Positions 21,364 through 32,640 of a DNA stretch of 64,000 nucleotides are shown here, in pieces; within the stretch, counting starts at the first letter, position 1, and every line of letters starts with the position of its first letter. Both the position numbers and the translations under genes were made by a program. Source of the DNA: Macrotis lagotis (Eukaryota; Chordata; Mammalia; Peramelemorphia; Peramelidae); assembly GCF_037893015.1 (NCBI RefSeq), contig NC_133665.1, positions 105,987,937-106,051,936 on the forward strand, written 5' to 3'. Below the pieces are notes generated by a model. That model did not search any database, was not told the DNA's origin, and was given only the letters and a program-made list of their open reading frames with translations.

Positions 21364-22000
21364 AATAAGCAGTCCCTGCCTGACACCCCACTCCGGGGGA
21401 GCGGGCATCTAACGGCTCCCCGGCCCCGGGGTGCGCGGCCCGGGCTCGGCCTCTAGGGAAGAGGGGGCGGAGCTAGGCCGGAGGGGCGGAGCTAGGCCGG
21501 AGGGGCGGGGCGGGGCCCCGGCCGGGGGCGGGGCCGGGGCGGCGAGGGGATGCGAGGCTCCGGGAGCGCGCGGCTCAGCGCCCGCTTCGCGAGCGCCCGT
21601 GGTTTGGCCCGAGTCGGGAGCCGTAGCCGGAGCGGCCGGGCGGATGTTCTGGGAGGCATCGAGGCGCAGGGTGAGTGCGGCGTCCGGGGCGGGCGCGGGG
21701 ACCCGGGGAGGCCCCGGCGCCGGGGGCGGGGGCCGCGGGGGGCCGCGTCCCCTCCGGCTGCGCCCCCTCGGAGCCCCTGCCCCGCTCCCCCGTGCGCTCC
21801 CTTAGTGTTCCCCCTCCCCGCCCCCTCTCGGTGACCTCAGCCCCCCGGGAACCTCCTCTTCGCTGCCATCCCCCTGCCCCCCCCCCGGCCGGCTTGGCGC
21901 CCTCCCGCCCCTGCCCGCATCCTCTCACGAGCTCTTCCACGGCCCCTCACCACCAGGCCTCTGAGCTGCCCCCTCCCCGGTGCCCCCCAGCTGCCTTCCC
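21364..22000 (+). promoter_or_regulatory. RNF123: RNF123 CpG-island promoter
   Basis: A very GC- and CpG-rich block in an AT-rich neighbourhood. Tandem GC boxes (GGGGCGG) lie at about 21464-21540, where the unit GGAGCTAGGCCGGAGGGGC is repeated. No TATA box is seen. A GTGAGT donor at 21671 ends an untranslated exon, and the first coding exon of RNF123 lies 12.6 kb downstream. The core and start site within 21450-21620 are inferred. Confidence 0.85.
21560..21670 (+). other. RNF123: RNF123 exon 1, 5' UTR (start approximate)
   Basis: Ends GCGCAGG|GTGAGT at 21670. The transcription start is not determinable from sequence. It holds an upstream ATG at 21644 whose frame, after splicing to exon 2 at 34240, stops after 11 codons. 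Confidence 0.6.
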
Positions 22001-22384
22001 CTCCTCTTGGCCCCTCTCACGGACCCCGCAGGTCGCTGTGCCCCTTTCCTGCCGGCCCCTCACCTTTCCCTACTCACACAAGTTTGGTGTCCCCCCAGCC
22101 CTTAGTGTGATTGTTGTGACTGTCATAGCCCCCCTTCATCCTTTCACACATGCAGTGAAGTGAGTATGAGAGATGATGAAGGTTGACCCTCATGCTCCTC
22201 TGGCACTACACTTCCCTCGGACGCCTCCAGAGCCATTCTGTCTGCCCTAACCCTCGGGGCGACGTTCCCTTCACTTTCTTTACAGTCCCTTAAACTTGTA
22301 GTCTTGGTCCCTTTACCCCTTCACTTTCTTTAGAGTCTCTTAAACTATGGTCCCTTTACCCCTCATGGCACAATTGTGACCTTT

Positions 22385-22630
22385 CCCAAATACATCTGTT
22401 CAGTAGTTTTAGTTGGGTCTGACTCTTCGTGACCCCATTTTGAGTTTGCTTGGCAAAGATATTGGAGTGGTTTACCATCTCCTTCTCCAGTTCATTTTAC
22501 AGATGAGAAAAACCGAGGTAAACAAGGGTTAAGTGACTTACCCAGAGTCATATAATTAGTATGTACCTGGGGTCAAATTTGAACTCTTGACCAACTCCAT
22601 GTCTGGCTGTCTATCCACCTAGCTGCCCAA
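22385..22630 (-). repeat. CORE-SINE (MAR1-like) in RNF123 intron 1
   Basis: 'tctgactcttcgtgacccca ... ttgcttggcaaagatattgg ... cattttacagatgagaaaa', ending 'tatccacctagctgccc'. Confidence 0.8.
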
Positions 22631-22639
22631 ATAACTCTA

Positions 22640-24240
22640 ATTCCTTGCATTTTCCCCCTCTGTCATCGTGGTCTCCTTTTCCCAAGTGATCTCTTATTGC
22701 CTGTAACAGTAATGTCAAACTCAGATAGAAACCATATATAAGTATTCCTGCAGGCTTGTCTCTTGACTTGGTTTTAAAATGTAATGTTATTTATGTTTTA
22801 TTGCATTAATTTATTTTGTTATATATCATGCAGTTACATTTTTATCTGCTTCCACCAACACTCAGGAGTGTTGCCCAAGGATTTGATACTTTTGGCTTCC
22901 ATTTAACTATATCCCCAAACTTTTCTACAGTTTTTCCTGGGACTCTGCTTCTGTTTTCTTCAGACCTTGAGTCGTTTCTCCTCTATACCTTCTTGATTCT
23001 TTCTTTGCTCTTTCCTTGGAAGCTACCTCCCAAGTATCGTGACTGTCTGTTGCCCCATTCCTCAGTGTTCAGTCCCGAACTTTGTTCCAACAGGTTCAGT
23101 CTTTTGAAGGCACTGTTAACCCGAGTTTTGGGACAGTGGGTTTCCGGTATGCCCCGAGCTTCCTGGCTCCTTCGGTTAATAAGCATGGACAGTGACAGAT
23201 CCAAATAAAAACTAAGTTTCCAGGTGGGGAGTCTTAGTGAGTAGTTGGGTTCCACCAGTGCTAGGTATTTCCCTCCTGTGTGACTCATCTTCCTTCTCCT
23301 CTGACTCAAACAATGACTTCTGGGGAATGAGGATTGGTAATAGGGACTCTACAAGCTTTGAGAAGGTCCCTGAACCAAAAGCAATTTCCAGAGTGGTTGC
23401 TCTGCACTGACTTTCTAATTCCTGCTTTGTTGAAGCAGCATAAACATATACATCTTCAGTGCATTTTAGTCCAAGTCACTATTCATTCTCCATCCCATGA
23501 ATATATTTACCTGTTACTGAGGGTGGAGTTCATCTTTTGGCCCAAGCTGTCAGATGGAATGCTTAAGACACACCCTGGTCCTGGAGAGAAGTAGGTGGGG
23601 AAGTCTAGGCCCAGTACTTAATTAACACTACTCAGGCTTTATTAAGCCAAACTCTGCCAACACAAGTATTTTCTCCCTCTCTGTTGTGCTTAGAACTCCC
23701 AGGGTAGGGATTGGTTTGGTAGGTGGGGAGATTTTAAAATGGACACAGTGAAATTCTTAAGAAATCTTTGTGATATAAAATGAATGGCACCAGGATATCT
23801 ATTAACAAGTGTGTACACGCGGAAGAGATTGTGAAGAGACAATAAACATTTTATTATTTTTATTTGACAAATTTATGTATATACTGTAATAGTCTTAAAT
23901 TTGAGGGTTTACAGGGTTTAATTTTTTTAAATATTAGATAATAGGTTTTGGTGGTTATTAATTTTGTAATAACGAATTACTTGAAAAATTATGTGGAGTC
24001 CACTGGGTTCTGAAACCTCCTGTACAAAGGACTCCCTGCCTGCAAGGTACTGAGAAGTTTCTCAGCATTACATCTAAAAAGGGAGGCGGAGATGTTACTA
24101 CTATAGATCCTCTGATGGCTGGTTAAAGAGAATAGAGCTGTTGGAGAGAAGCTTCAAAACCAACTCTACTCTCTTTAAATACTTGAATGGTACCTGGGGT
24201 GAAGGAAGCTTAAAGTGATTCTTTCTATCCTAGGGGGACC
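22640..24240. other. RNF123 intron 1, mostly unique, no gene seen
   Basis: No coding similarity recognised. Open frames here (for example 22816-23208) have no domain or codon signal and lie in intron. Confidence 0.45.
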
Positions 24241-24860
24241 ACCTAAGACCAAATATTCTTTTTTTTTTTTAAGAGCAAATACTCTTAAATTAAAACAGAA
24301 ATTTGAGATGGACATAAGAAAGAATTCTTAGTTCTTTGTGGGACTGTGGCAATGAGAGAGCATCTGAGGAATCGTGTAGTAATTTCCCATCTGTGCCTCA
24401 CTGACCCAAGTCTGGAACAGTGAGTGGACCAGAAGAGGTCTTGGGGTCCTTTCAGTTCTAGGATCCTATAAAAAGTTGCAAAAGGTAGCAGTTTGTGTGG
24501 TGTTTTTATGTATGTATCGGTTCTGTTTCACTGGTGAGGTTCTACACAACCTTCTTCCTTGACATCCTCCCAATGCTTGCAGTGGTAAAGGACGTGACCT
24601 CTCTCTAGCTTTTCTTCTCTCAGTTTAACCACTACAGTTGTTAGTTGAGCATCTACTGTTTGTAGTATCTTGGTACTGGAGATCCTAAGATGAAACAAAT
24701 GACTTACACTTCTTTGCTACTGGAAGTTTTACAGAGTGCTCTTCTCAAAACTATCCTGTGAGGTGGAAAATGACATATTATTTATATATTTAAGGAAACA
24801 GGATCAGAGGTTGTCATTTGTCCAACTAGGAAGTACTGGAGAGGGGATTAGAACCCAAGT

Positions 24861-24997
24861 ATTTTTTTTTAATCAAGGCAATGGGGTTAAGTGACTTGCC
24901 CAAGATCACACAGCTAAGTGTCTGAGACCGGATTTGAACTCAGGTCTTCCTGACTCCAGGGCCTGCCCTCTGTCCACTGCACCACCTAGCTGCCCCC
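24861..24997 (-). repeat. tRNA-derived SINE nested in an older SINE
   Basis: Flanked by AACCCAAGT at 24852-24860 and 24998-25006. The outer sequence ('ggaaacaggatcagaggttg ... attagaacccaagt | cttttgactacaag') is an older MIR-type SINE split by the insertion. Confidence 0.88.
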
Positions 24998-25033
24998 AAC
25001 CCAAGTCTTTTGACTACAAGTTTAGTGTTCTTT

Positions 25034-25345
25034 TTAGTATGATGATGTTTGTCCTTCATTCTTGAAAAAGACATAACATCAGGGAGGTGATGCCATGACA
25101 AACACATGAATTGGATTTTTGAGTGAGGGGGTGCCGTACTAAGTCACCAACCTCATTTTCTCCTCCAGAGTCATTTGGGACCAGTGACTAGATATGGATC
25201 AGGATGACTTGAGGTGGCCTTCTGTTTGAGTATTAAGTGACTTGCCCAAGGTCACATAGCTAGTATCAAGTATCTGAGGCCAAATTTGAACTCAGATCCT
25301 CCTGACACCAAGGCCAGTACTCTATCCACTGTACTACCAAACTGC
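25034..25345 (-). repeat. Second marsupial SINE type
   Basis: 'tccttcattcttgaaaaagac ... gaggtgatgccatgacaaac ... ctcattttctcctccagag', then an antisense tRNA-like part ending 'tctatccactgtactacc'. Confidence 0.78.
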
Positions 25346-25419
25346 ATTTTTAATATTCACATTAAAAGGCAGTGATGAGATAAATACCACAAATAACTAT
25401 GATGGAGGTCAATAAGAAT

Positions 25420-25570
25420 ATATTATTACTAAGTGTCAGGATTGTGCTAAATGTTGGGGACACAAAGAAAGGAAAAAAAAAATGTGTACTCTCCAAGAAC
25501 TCATATTCTAATAGGGGAGAAGACATGTAAATAATTTTGTCCACACAAAATATATACAATGTAAATGAAA
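25420..25570. repeat. L2-like LINE fragment
   Basis: 'gtgctaaatgttggggacacaaag ... ccaagaactcatattctaat', L2 3'-like. Confidence 0.5.
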
Positions 25571-25582
25571 GCAGTGGGAAGA

Positions 25583-25636
25583 TTAGGGGAAAAATTGTAA
25601 AACTCAAAATAAAATCTTAAAAAAAAAAAAGAAAGG
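25583..25636 (+). mobile_element. Very short 5'-truncated L1 3' end
   Basis: 'gggaaaaattgtaaaactca' plus an A tail, flanked by AGCAGTGGGRAGA at 25570-25582 and 25637-25649. Confidence 0.7.
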
Positions 25637-26317
25637 AGCAGTGGGGAGACCTGGAAGAGGTTCTAGAAGATAGGATTAGAACTGAGTTTTGAAGAAAGCC
25701 ATTAAGGGAAGAGAAGGAATCAGAAATTCCAGGTATGGAGGGTGACCAGTCAGTGTGAAGGCACCCCTGAGGGAGGTAGGCTATTTGGTACAAATAGGTG
25801 AGTACTGCTGTATCACTAGTATTCGGAGGGGAGTAAAGTATAAGAAAATTAGAAAAGAGGTTAGGGTTTTAAATGCTAAACAGAAGATATTATAAGTGAT
25901 CCTCTAGGCAGAAAGAAGCTGCCAGGGTTTATTGAGTAGAGAAAGGTGACATAGTCAGACCTGGGCTTTGATAACTTAGTAGACAATTGATTAGGGTGGG
26001 GAGAGATTTGAAGTATGAAGACCAACCAGAAGTTTATTGTAGATGACTACAAGTGTGAGATGGCATAGACCTACATTGGGTGGTAGCTATGTGAATAGAG
26101 AAGAAGATGTAGATCAGAGAAGTTTTGAAGGTAGAAACTACAAGACTTAGATTTGGAGATAATTGAGGAATTGAGGATGATATCGATTATAAGCTTGTAT
26201 AATAAGGAGGCTGGTGCTGCCTTTGCCAGTAGTAGAAAATTGGGAAGAAGAGAAGGGCTTTGGGGAAAAGATAATGAATACTGTGTGGGACATGTTGAGT
26301 TTGAAATGTCTATGGGA

Positions 26318-26423
26318 CTGTGGGGGGGGGGGAGGGAAGCAAGATTGGGGGAAAAATGTAAAACTCAAATAATAGCTTTAATAAAAATAAATTTAAAAAA
26401 ACTTTCTAAACAAGAAAAAAAAA
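26318..26423 (+). mobile_element. Very short 5'-truncated L1 3' end with perfect duplication
   Basis: About 106 bases: a G-run, 'gggggaaaaatgtaaaactc' and an A-rich tail. A perfect 15-base target duplication, GAAATGTCTATGGGA, is at 26303-26317 and 26424-26438. Confidence 0.85.
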
Positions 26424-26469
26424 GAAATGTCTATGGGATAACTAGATTGAGAATTTTTTTTTGGGGGGG

Positions 26470-26573
26470 GGGTTTGGCTAGGCAATGGGGTTAAAGTGGC
26501 TTGCCCAAAGCCACACAGCTAGGCAGTTATTAAGTGTCTGAGACCAGATTTGAACCCAGGCACTCCTGACTCC
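26470..26573 (-). repeat. Partial tRNA-derived SINE
   Basis: 'AGGCAATGGGGTTAAAGTGG' to 'CACTCCTGACTCCAG'. The antisense tRNA head is missing and short TCCAGTTTAGA repeats follow. Confidence 0.85.
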
Positions 26574-26599
26574 AGTTTAGAGTTTAGATATTTAGACTC

Positions 26600-26870
26600 C
26601 AGTTTAGACAGTTTAGAGATAGATAGCATTTATATAGTACTATAAGGTTTGCTGAGAGCATAACACGGATTATGTCATTTGATCTGATCATTGCATCCCT
26701 GTGAGACACGTGTCTCATGCCCATATCATGAAGAAAGAAACTGAGATTGAGAGATTAAGTGATTTGTCCAGGGATCCCATAGTAAGTTTGAGGCAGGATT
26801 TGAACTTGACTCTTTTTAACTTCAAGTCTGGCATCCTATTTCATTATTCCATCCAGTTTCCTCTTATGAT
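26600..26870 (-). repeat. MIR/THER1-like SINE
   Basis: 'gcatttatatagtactataaggtttgc ... gaaagaaactgagattgaga ... gcaggatttgaacttgac' old SINE pattern. Confidence 0.6.
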
Positions 26871-27332
26871 ACAAGTTAGATCATGACAGACAGCATAGCA
26901 TAGTGGTCCAAGTTCACATTTTGCTTATGAGTTATACTGGCTATACGACTATGGACAAGTTCTCTTAACTTTTAGTGCCCAGCCAACTCTAAGACTCAAG
27001 AGTTGCAGACAAAGTATTGATTTGTATTGGGGGAGAGAATTTCCTCACCTGGGAGTTCCCTTTAACCATGAAATTGTGAGTCTAGTCCTTATCCTAGATC
27101 ATTAGTATATAGGTGAGATCAAACAGATTGAAGAGGTGAAGAAATTATTTCTTGTTTGTGAAAATCAGGGAAAATGATATGGAAGAGATAGCCCCTGAAC
27201 TGGGCTTTGAAAGAGCTTTATGGAGAACCTCTTCAGGCTTGGAAGGTAGTAAATGTCTAGAAGGGGCTTAGGAAATACTGGCTTTGGATTGATGTGTAGG
27301 GAAGTTGTGAAAACTTGTGAAAAAGTTGTGAA

Positions 27333-27617
27333 AAGCTTATCTAGAAGAGACTAGATGCAGCCCTCTATACTTTTCTTGTCTAGATGGTGACCTGTTCTTG
27401 TTTTTCCTGTCCAAGAAAGTAAGGAAAAAACAAGTTTTAACTTCTTAGGATACTTCACATCCCTACCCCTTGGCACTTGGACTTTCCTTCTCTAAGCAGC
27501 TAATATACCCGATGATTGCAGCTAGAGATAAAAATAGAAGGTCTACTTGTATCGTAATATGGCACACATCTGTATCTGGACTTTTCCTAATAGGAATCCT
27601 CTCTTGGATCTGCCAAG
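27333..27617 (+). repeat. 285-bp direct duplication, copy 1
   Basis: AAGCTTATCTAGAAGAGACT to TCTGCCAAG, repeated 632 bp downstream. I found a single difference (A at 27592, G at 28224). It includes a 40-codon shared open frame (starts MALGLSFSKQL), which I do not regard as a gene. Confidence 0.93.
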
Positions 27618-27964
27618 TTTGGGAGGACCTTGAATACCAAGTTAAGGACAGAAATTAATTTGGTAGCCACTCCTTTTTCTCACTGCCTGTAGCATTTGGT
27701 AATTCTCAATGGCTGTTTATTGGTAGCAGGCACTGCTGTGTTATTTTAAAACTCCTAGCAGGTTAAGCACTGCTATTATTGCCCATACTTTCGAAGCAGA
27801 TTAGCATCAACAAGTATTTATCAAATATCTACAGTGTACACTTGGGGGAGATAGAAATTGAAGATAGTTTTATATTCTATTTGAAGATTCAAGATAAGTA
27901 TAGGAGAAACAACATGGGGAATATAGACAGGTTATGATGTGCTGGGGAATTTTTGTTTCTGGCC

Positions 27965-28249
27965 AAGCTTATCTAGAAGAGACTAGATGCAGCCCTCTAT
28001 ACTTTTCTTGTCTAGATGGTGACCTGTTCTTGTTTTTCCTGTCCAAGAAAGTAAGGAAAAAACAAGTTTTAACTTCTTAGGATACTTCACATCCCTACCC
28101 CTTGGCACTTGGACTTTCCTTCTCTAAGCAGCTAATATACCCGATGATTGCAGCTAGAGATAAAAATAGAAGGTCTACTTGTATCGTAATATGGCACACA
28201 TCTGTATCTGGACTTTTCCTAATGGGAATCCTCTCTTGGATCTGCCAAG
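27965..28249 (+). repeat. 285-bp direct duplication, copy 2
   Basis: Near-identical to 27333-27617, with unrelated flanks on both sides. The segment between the copies (27618-27964) is not duplicated. Confidence 0.93.
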
Positions 28250-28359
28250 ACTTTTTTGCTTATATTTTATATTTATGCCTTTTGATTTCTTTCCTTCTAA
28301 TTGGTTAAATGGATGAATTTCCAACAGGAATTCTAGGATTTTCCTGATTTCTTATGTGT

Positions 28360-28420
28360 CTCTTTGTGTGTGTGTCTGTGTGTCTGTGTGTCTGTGTGTC
28401 TGTGTGTGTCTGTGTCCTTT
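28360..28420. repeat. (TGTGTC/TG)n simple repeat
   Basis: Repeating TGTGTGTC units over about 55 bases. Confidence 0.9.
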
Positions 28421-28856
28421 GGCAGTTTGGTGAAGTCTTTGGACTGCTCTTCAAAATCATTTTAAAAATGCATAAAACAAAGCATTGCTAAGGAACAGAG
28501 CATTACTAAGGAAATCAGTTATGCTATCAGACTACTTTTAAAAACCCAAACAAATAGTGCCTAAGTTAATAACTTTAGTCTTAACCCATTTCTTTGACCC
28601 AGGCAGGGAATCATAATGCATAGTTACTGTTTTTGATTGCTGTAAAGTGTCTTGGAAGGATTTGAAAGGTAAGGTCTTGGGTCCAAGGTTATCTGTGTAG
28701 CCTTGAGCAAGTTACTTAATGTCTTTGATCCCTCAGTTTCCTCACTTTAAAATGAATTTAGAATAAGATGATCTCTGAGTTCTGTTTCAGCTCCAAAACC
28801 TATGGTTTCATTTTGGATGGAAACTGTAATGGTTTTTCTTTAAAATTCGAGATCGT

Positions 28857-29011
28857 AGGGGCGTCTAGGCGGCACAGTGGATAGAGCACCAGCTTTGGAG
28901 TCAGGAGTACCTGAGTTCAAATCTGGCCTCAGACATTTAATAATTGCCTAGCCGTGTAGCCTTGGGCAAGCCACTTAACCCCATTGCCTTAAAATCTAAA
29001 AAAAAAAAAAA
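28857..29011 (+). repeat. tRNA-derived SINE in RNF123 intron 1
   Basis: Sense copy, GGCGTCTAGGCGGCACAGTG to an A tail. The AAAATTCGAGATCRT duplication is at 28842-28856 and 29012-29026. Confidence 0.93.
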
Positions 29012-29209
29012 AAAATTCGAGATCATTTGTAAAAACAAAAATTGACCATGTGTCTGCCATTTCTCTTATCTCAGAATTTGAAAAAAATGTCAGGGGGAGA
29101 TGTTTTTGGGAAAGAGATTTAGCTTGGTGTAGTGAAAAATGGCACTAGATCTGACTCTGGTTCTCCAAGTTTGGGGTTTTAGAAACCTTTTTGTCTCCCC
29201 CAGAATATA

Positions 29210-29490
29210 TAAAATATGCTAAATGCATACTCTGTGCTAGGGTCTGAGCCATGCACTGGAAAAACAAATTAGAAAAGGATAGTCTGTGCCCCCAAGGAGA
29301 TTACAATCAAATGAAGAAAAATTGTAAAACACTGAAGGAAGCAGAAAAAGTTGGGAGGGGGAGAGAAGGTACCTGACTGGGATATAATAATGGTGGGGTA
29401 GATTCTAAAGAGTGCAACTGATGAGAAATGTAAAAGAAAAAAGAAGGAATTGGAGGATATTACCAGATAAGATGGTCAAGAAAGGGACTG
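29210..29490. repeat. L2-like LINE fragment
   Basis: 'gctaaatgcatactctgtgct ... cccaaggagattacaatcaa' L2 3'-type pattern. Confidence 0.5.
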
Positions 29491-29709
29491 CAGGGAAGAG
29501 AAATAGACCAGAATGGTTGATAGTCTTTTCTTGAATATGCTAATCAATAGAAACAAATAAATGTAGACAACATAATGTGTTATCTAGATTCAAGTTGAAA
29601 GGATGGAACAGAAATATAGTAACTTTTCAACTGCCCAGTCTAAGAAAGGAGCAATAAATGAAATACCAAATGGGAGAGGGGAATATCTTGTTTGACTAGT
29701 TTTCAAGTG

Positions 29710-30160
29710 AAGACTGATATTTGTCCTTTGTTCTTGGATATTTTTTTTGGATATCTTTTTTTTTTATGTTTTTGCAAGGCAAATGGGGTTAAGTGGCTTG
29801 CCCAAGGCCACACGGCTAGGCAATTATTAAGTGTCTGAGACCGGATTTGAACCCAGGCACTTCTGACTCCAGGACTGGTGCTTCATCCACTGTGCCACCT
29901 AGCCGCCCCTTGTCCTTTATTCTTGAAGAAAACCATGACATTAGAGAGGTGATACCATGACATACAAGTGAGTTGGATTTGAGTGATGGGGGGGTGCTGT
30001 GCAGTCATCAGGCTCACTTTCTCCCCTGGAACCATATGGGTTCACTGGCCAGATATGGATCAGGATGCCTGGAGATGGCCCTGAATGCAGTGGGAAACCT
30101 TGGCCTTTTAAAAGCTGGATTTTTCCCAGGTCACAGTTTGACAGAAGCAATGCTCATTCA
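29710..30160 (-). repeat. Second marsupial SINE type, split by a younger SINE
   Basis: 'atttgtcctttgttcttg', interrupted, then 'tgaagaaaaccatgacattaga ... tgataccatgacatacaag ... ctttctcccctggaacc'. Confidence 0.72.
29752..29909 (-). repeat. tRNA-derived SINE nested in the 29710 SINE
   Basis: T-run, 'GTTTTTGCAAGGCAAATGGG' to 'CACTGTGCCACCTAGCCGCCCC'. TTGTCCTTTRTTCTTG of the host element appears on both sides. Confidence 0.9.
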
Positions 30161-30469
30161 GTCATTAAGGTTATGTGAGAGAGATGAGGAGAAGAGACCA
30201 AGAGTGACCACTTACAAAAAAAATTGAGCTCTAGGAGGATTTTTTAGTGATAATAAGAGCCTCTTTTGCATAGTCCAAGAAAAAAAAATCAATTTAGGAG
30301 GGGAAGACCCTCAAGGTTTTTGGCCAAAACAGAAACAAGTGATATTTACATTCATTCTAAACTAATCAGGATCCAAAGAATGACCTAGGAAGCATAACCT
30401 GAGAACCATTGTTAGTCAGTTGAGGAGAGTCAGATTTGGAACCTATAAACCTCAAGAGATCTTATCAGG

Positions 30470-31140
30470 TCTTTGGGCAAAGCACCCACACACAGACTAA
30501 AAATGTATAAAGAGCAATGAATTCTTAGCTATAAAAATTATTCTGAGTTATTGAAAAATAGGTTCTACAAAACTCCTTTTATGAAGCAAATATGTCCTTG
30601 ATATTCAAACCAAGGAAGGATAAAGCAGAGAAAGAAAATATAAGTCAATATTAGAAATGAATATTGATATTAAATGTTCAAATAAAGTTTCTAACAAAAA
30701 AACTCATCAGTTTATCCCAAAATTTCATTTAGCCAAGATAGAATGGTTTAATATTGAGGAAAAAATAGCACAATTAATCATATTAACCAAAAACTCAAAG
30801 CAAAACAAAAACTTTGGCAAAATTCAATATTCATTTCTACCAAAAATCTGGAAATGCCCTTTAAAAACTATTTTTTTTTTTTTAGTTTTTGCAAGGCAAT
30901 GGGGTTTAGTGGCTTGCCCAAGGCCACACAGCTAGGTAATTATTAAGTGTCTGCGGTTTGATTTGAACTCAGGTACTCCTGACTCCAGGGCTGGTGATCT
31001 AGGCATTGCACCACCTAGCCACCTCCCCAAACTATTATTTTTTAAAAATTAGTCAAAACCAAAAGTTAGTATTATTTGTAGTGGAGAAATATAAGAAACT
31101 TCTAATAAGTATGAGGGTAAAACAAGGACACCTTTCTACT
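30470..31140 (+). mobile_element. L1 ORF2 reverse-transcriptase fragment, interrupted by a SINE
   Basis: A decayed RT region reads NIDIKCSNKVSNKKTHQFIP, then FHLAKIEWFNIEEKIAQLI and KNFGKIQYSFLPKIW, matching the L1 'NIDAKI..NKIL..FIPGMQGWFNI' RT blocks. Stops and gaps make it dead. Confidence 0.8.
30874..31025 (-). repeat. tRNA-derived SINE nested in L1
   Basis: 'TTAGTTTTTGCAAGGCAATG' to 'GCATTGCACCACCTAGCCACC', flanked by AAACTATT. Confidence 0.9.
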
Positions 31141-31149
31141 ACTACTATT

Positions 31150-31625
31150 GTTATTTAAAAAAAATTTTCAGAGAACAAAAATTTGCCTTTTATGCCCCTT
31201 GCCTCCACTGGGAAACAAAGAATACAAGATACTTACTACAAACTTGCATAGTTAGGAAAACCAATTCTTACATTGATATGACCCCCTTAAAAAGTCTCAA
31301 TCTGTTCTTTGCATCTTACTTCTCTATCAGTAGCTGGGTAGCATGTTTCAGCATGAATCTTGTGGAATTGTGGGCCAATCATTGCATGGATCAGGGTTCC
31401 TGAGTCTTTCAAAGTTACTTGTTTTTACAGTATTTTTGTTATTTTATAAATTGTTCTCCTGGTTCTATTTGCTTCGCATAGATTTTCTCAGATTTCTCTC
31501 AAATGTCCCCTTTATCACATCATACATCACAATAGTATTATATCGCATACATATACCATATGTTCAGCCATTCCTCAGCTGATGAGCACCTATTCAGTTC
31601 ATAATCCTTTTCCACCACAAAACCC
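31150..31625 (-). mobile_element. L1 3'-end fragment
   Basis: 'gttctcctggttctatttgcttcgcatag ... atagtattatatcgcatacatatacca ... ttcagccattcctcagctgatgagcacc', the antisense therian L1 3' end. Confidence 0.8.
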
Positions 31626-31629
31626 CCCC

Positions 31630-32640
31630 AAAAAATCAAAACTTATCCCAACAACTGACTATATATTCATTGTCATTATGTTATACTAATAAAATATAAA
31701 TAATAGCACTCAATTTATAGGTTTATTGTTATGCTAATCAATGAATAATTATGATAGTTTACAGAACTAATAGAACAAATAACAAAATTCATTTAAAAGA
31801 TAAAAGGTATATTATTCCAAGGAAAATAATTAAATTAGGAATGAAGGATAGTACCCTGTTTTCAAGGTTATTTCATGATGCATAAGCTAAAAGAACTATT
31901 TGTTATTAGGTAAAAAAATAGAAGATTGGTGAGACAAAGTTGGTAAACAAGAGCCAAAAACAATAGAACAATGGAACATAGTATTTTAGTGTTGGTAGCA
32001 ATATCTTGGTGTTTAGACCAAAATTTTTAAAATTATGCCACATTAATTTTCAAACACTTGGGGAATGTTTTGTATGAAGGGGGAGTAGTGGACCCCAGGC
32101 AATGAAATTTTGGTTTGCTCATAGAGGATATAGGATCATTAGAGTTTATTGAACAGGAGAGTGAAATGATAAGATTTATGCTTTAGGAATATAATTTTGG
32201 CAGTTCTGTGGAGGATGGATCATAAAGTGGGAAATGTGTGGTAGGGAGACCATTTAGGAAATTACTAGAGTTGTGACTAAGTGAAAAGAAGAGAATGGAT
32301 ACAAGAGGTATCATGGAGGTAGGTGACTAGTTGACTATAGTTGTAGAGTGAGGAGTTGAGGATTACTCTAATCCTATAGATCTGGGTAACTGGCAGGATT
32401 GTGATTCCCTAAACAGAAAAAGGGACATTGGAAATAGGGGTGGGATTTGTGAGAAAGATAATGAGTTTTGGACAATACGAGTTTAAGATGCCAGAACATC
32501 CAGACATTTGTCTAGGAGGCAACTGGTGCTCTGGAGAGATACTAAGGTAGGCTGTTTCTCTTTATATAGGTATAGAGATAAGTGTTTGGGAGTAATCTGC
32601 ATAGAGATAGATGATAGTTAAAAGCTTGGGAGCTGATGAG
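31630..32640. other. RNF123 intron 1: decayed LINE-like sequence, no gene
   Basis: 31700-32040 has an A-rich L1 ORF2 flavour. 32090-32640 resembles L2-like repeat ('tggcagttctgtggaggatgg'). Family assignments are weak. Confidence 0.35.

Noticed and set aside
21431..22163. Long ORFs in the CpG island
   Set aside because: GC-rich sequence lacks stop codons by composition; low-complexity Arg/Gly/Pro/Ala translations with no family similarity.
27470..27658. Duplicate small ORFs (MALGLSFSKQL...) at 27470 and 28102
   Set aside because: Identical only because the DNA is duplicated; no domain, intronic position, different C-termini after the duplicated block ends.
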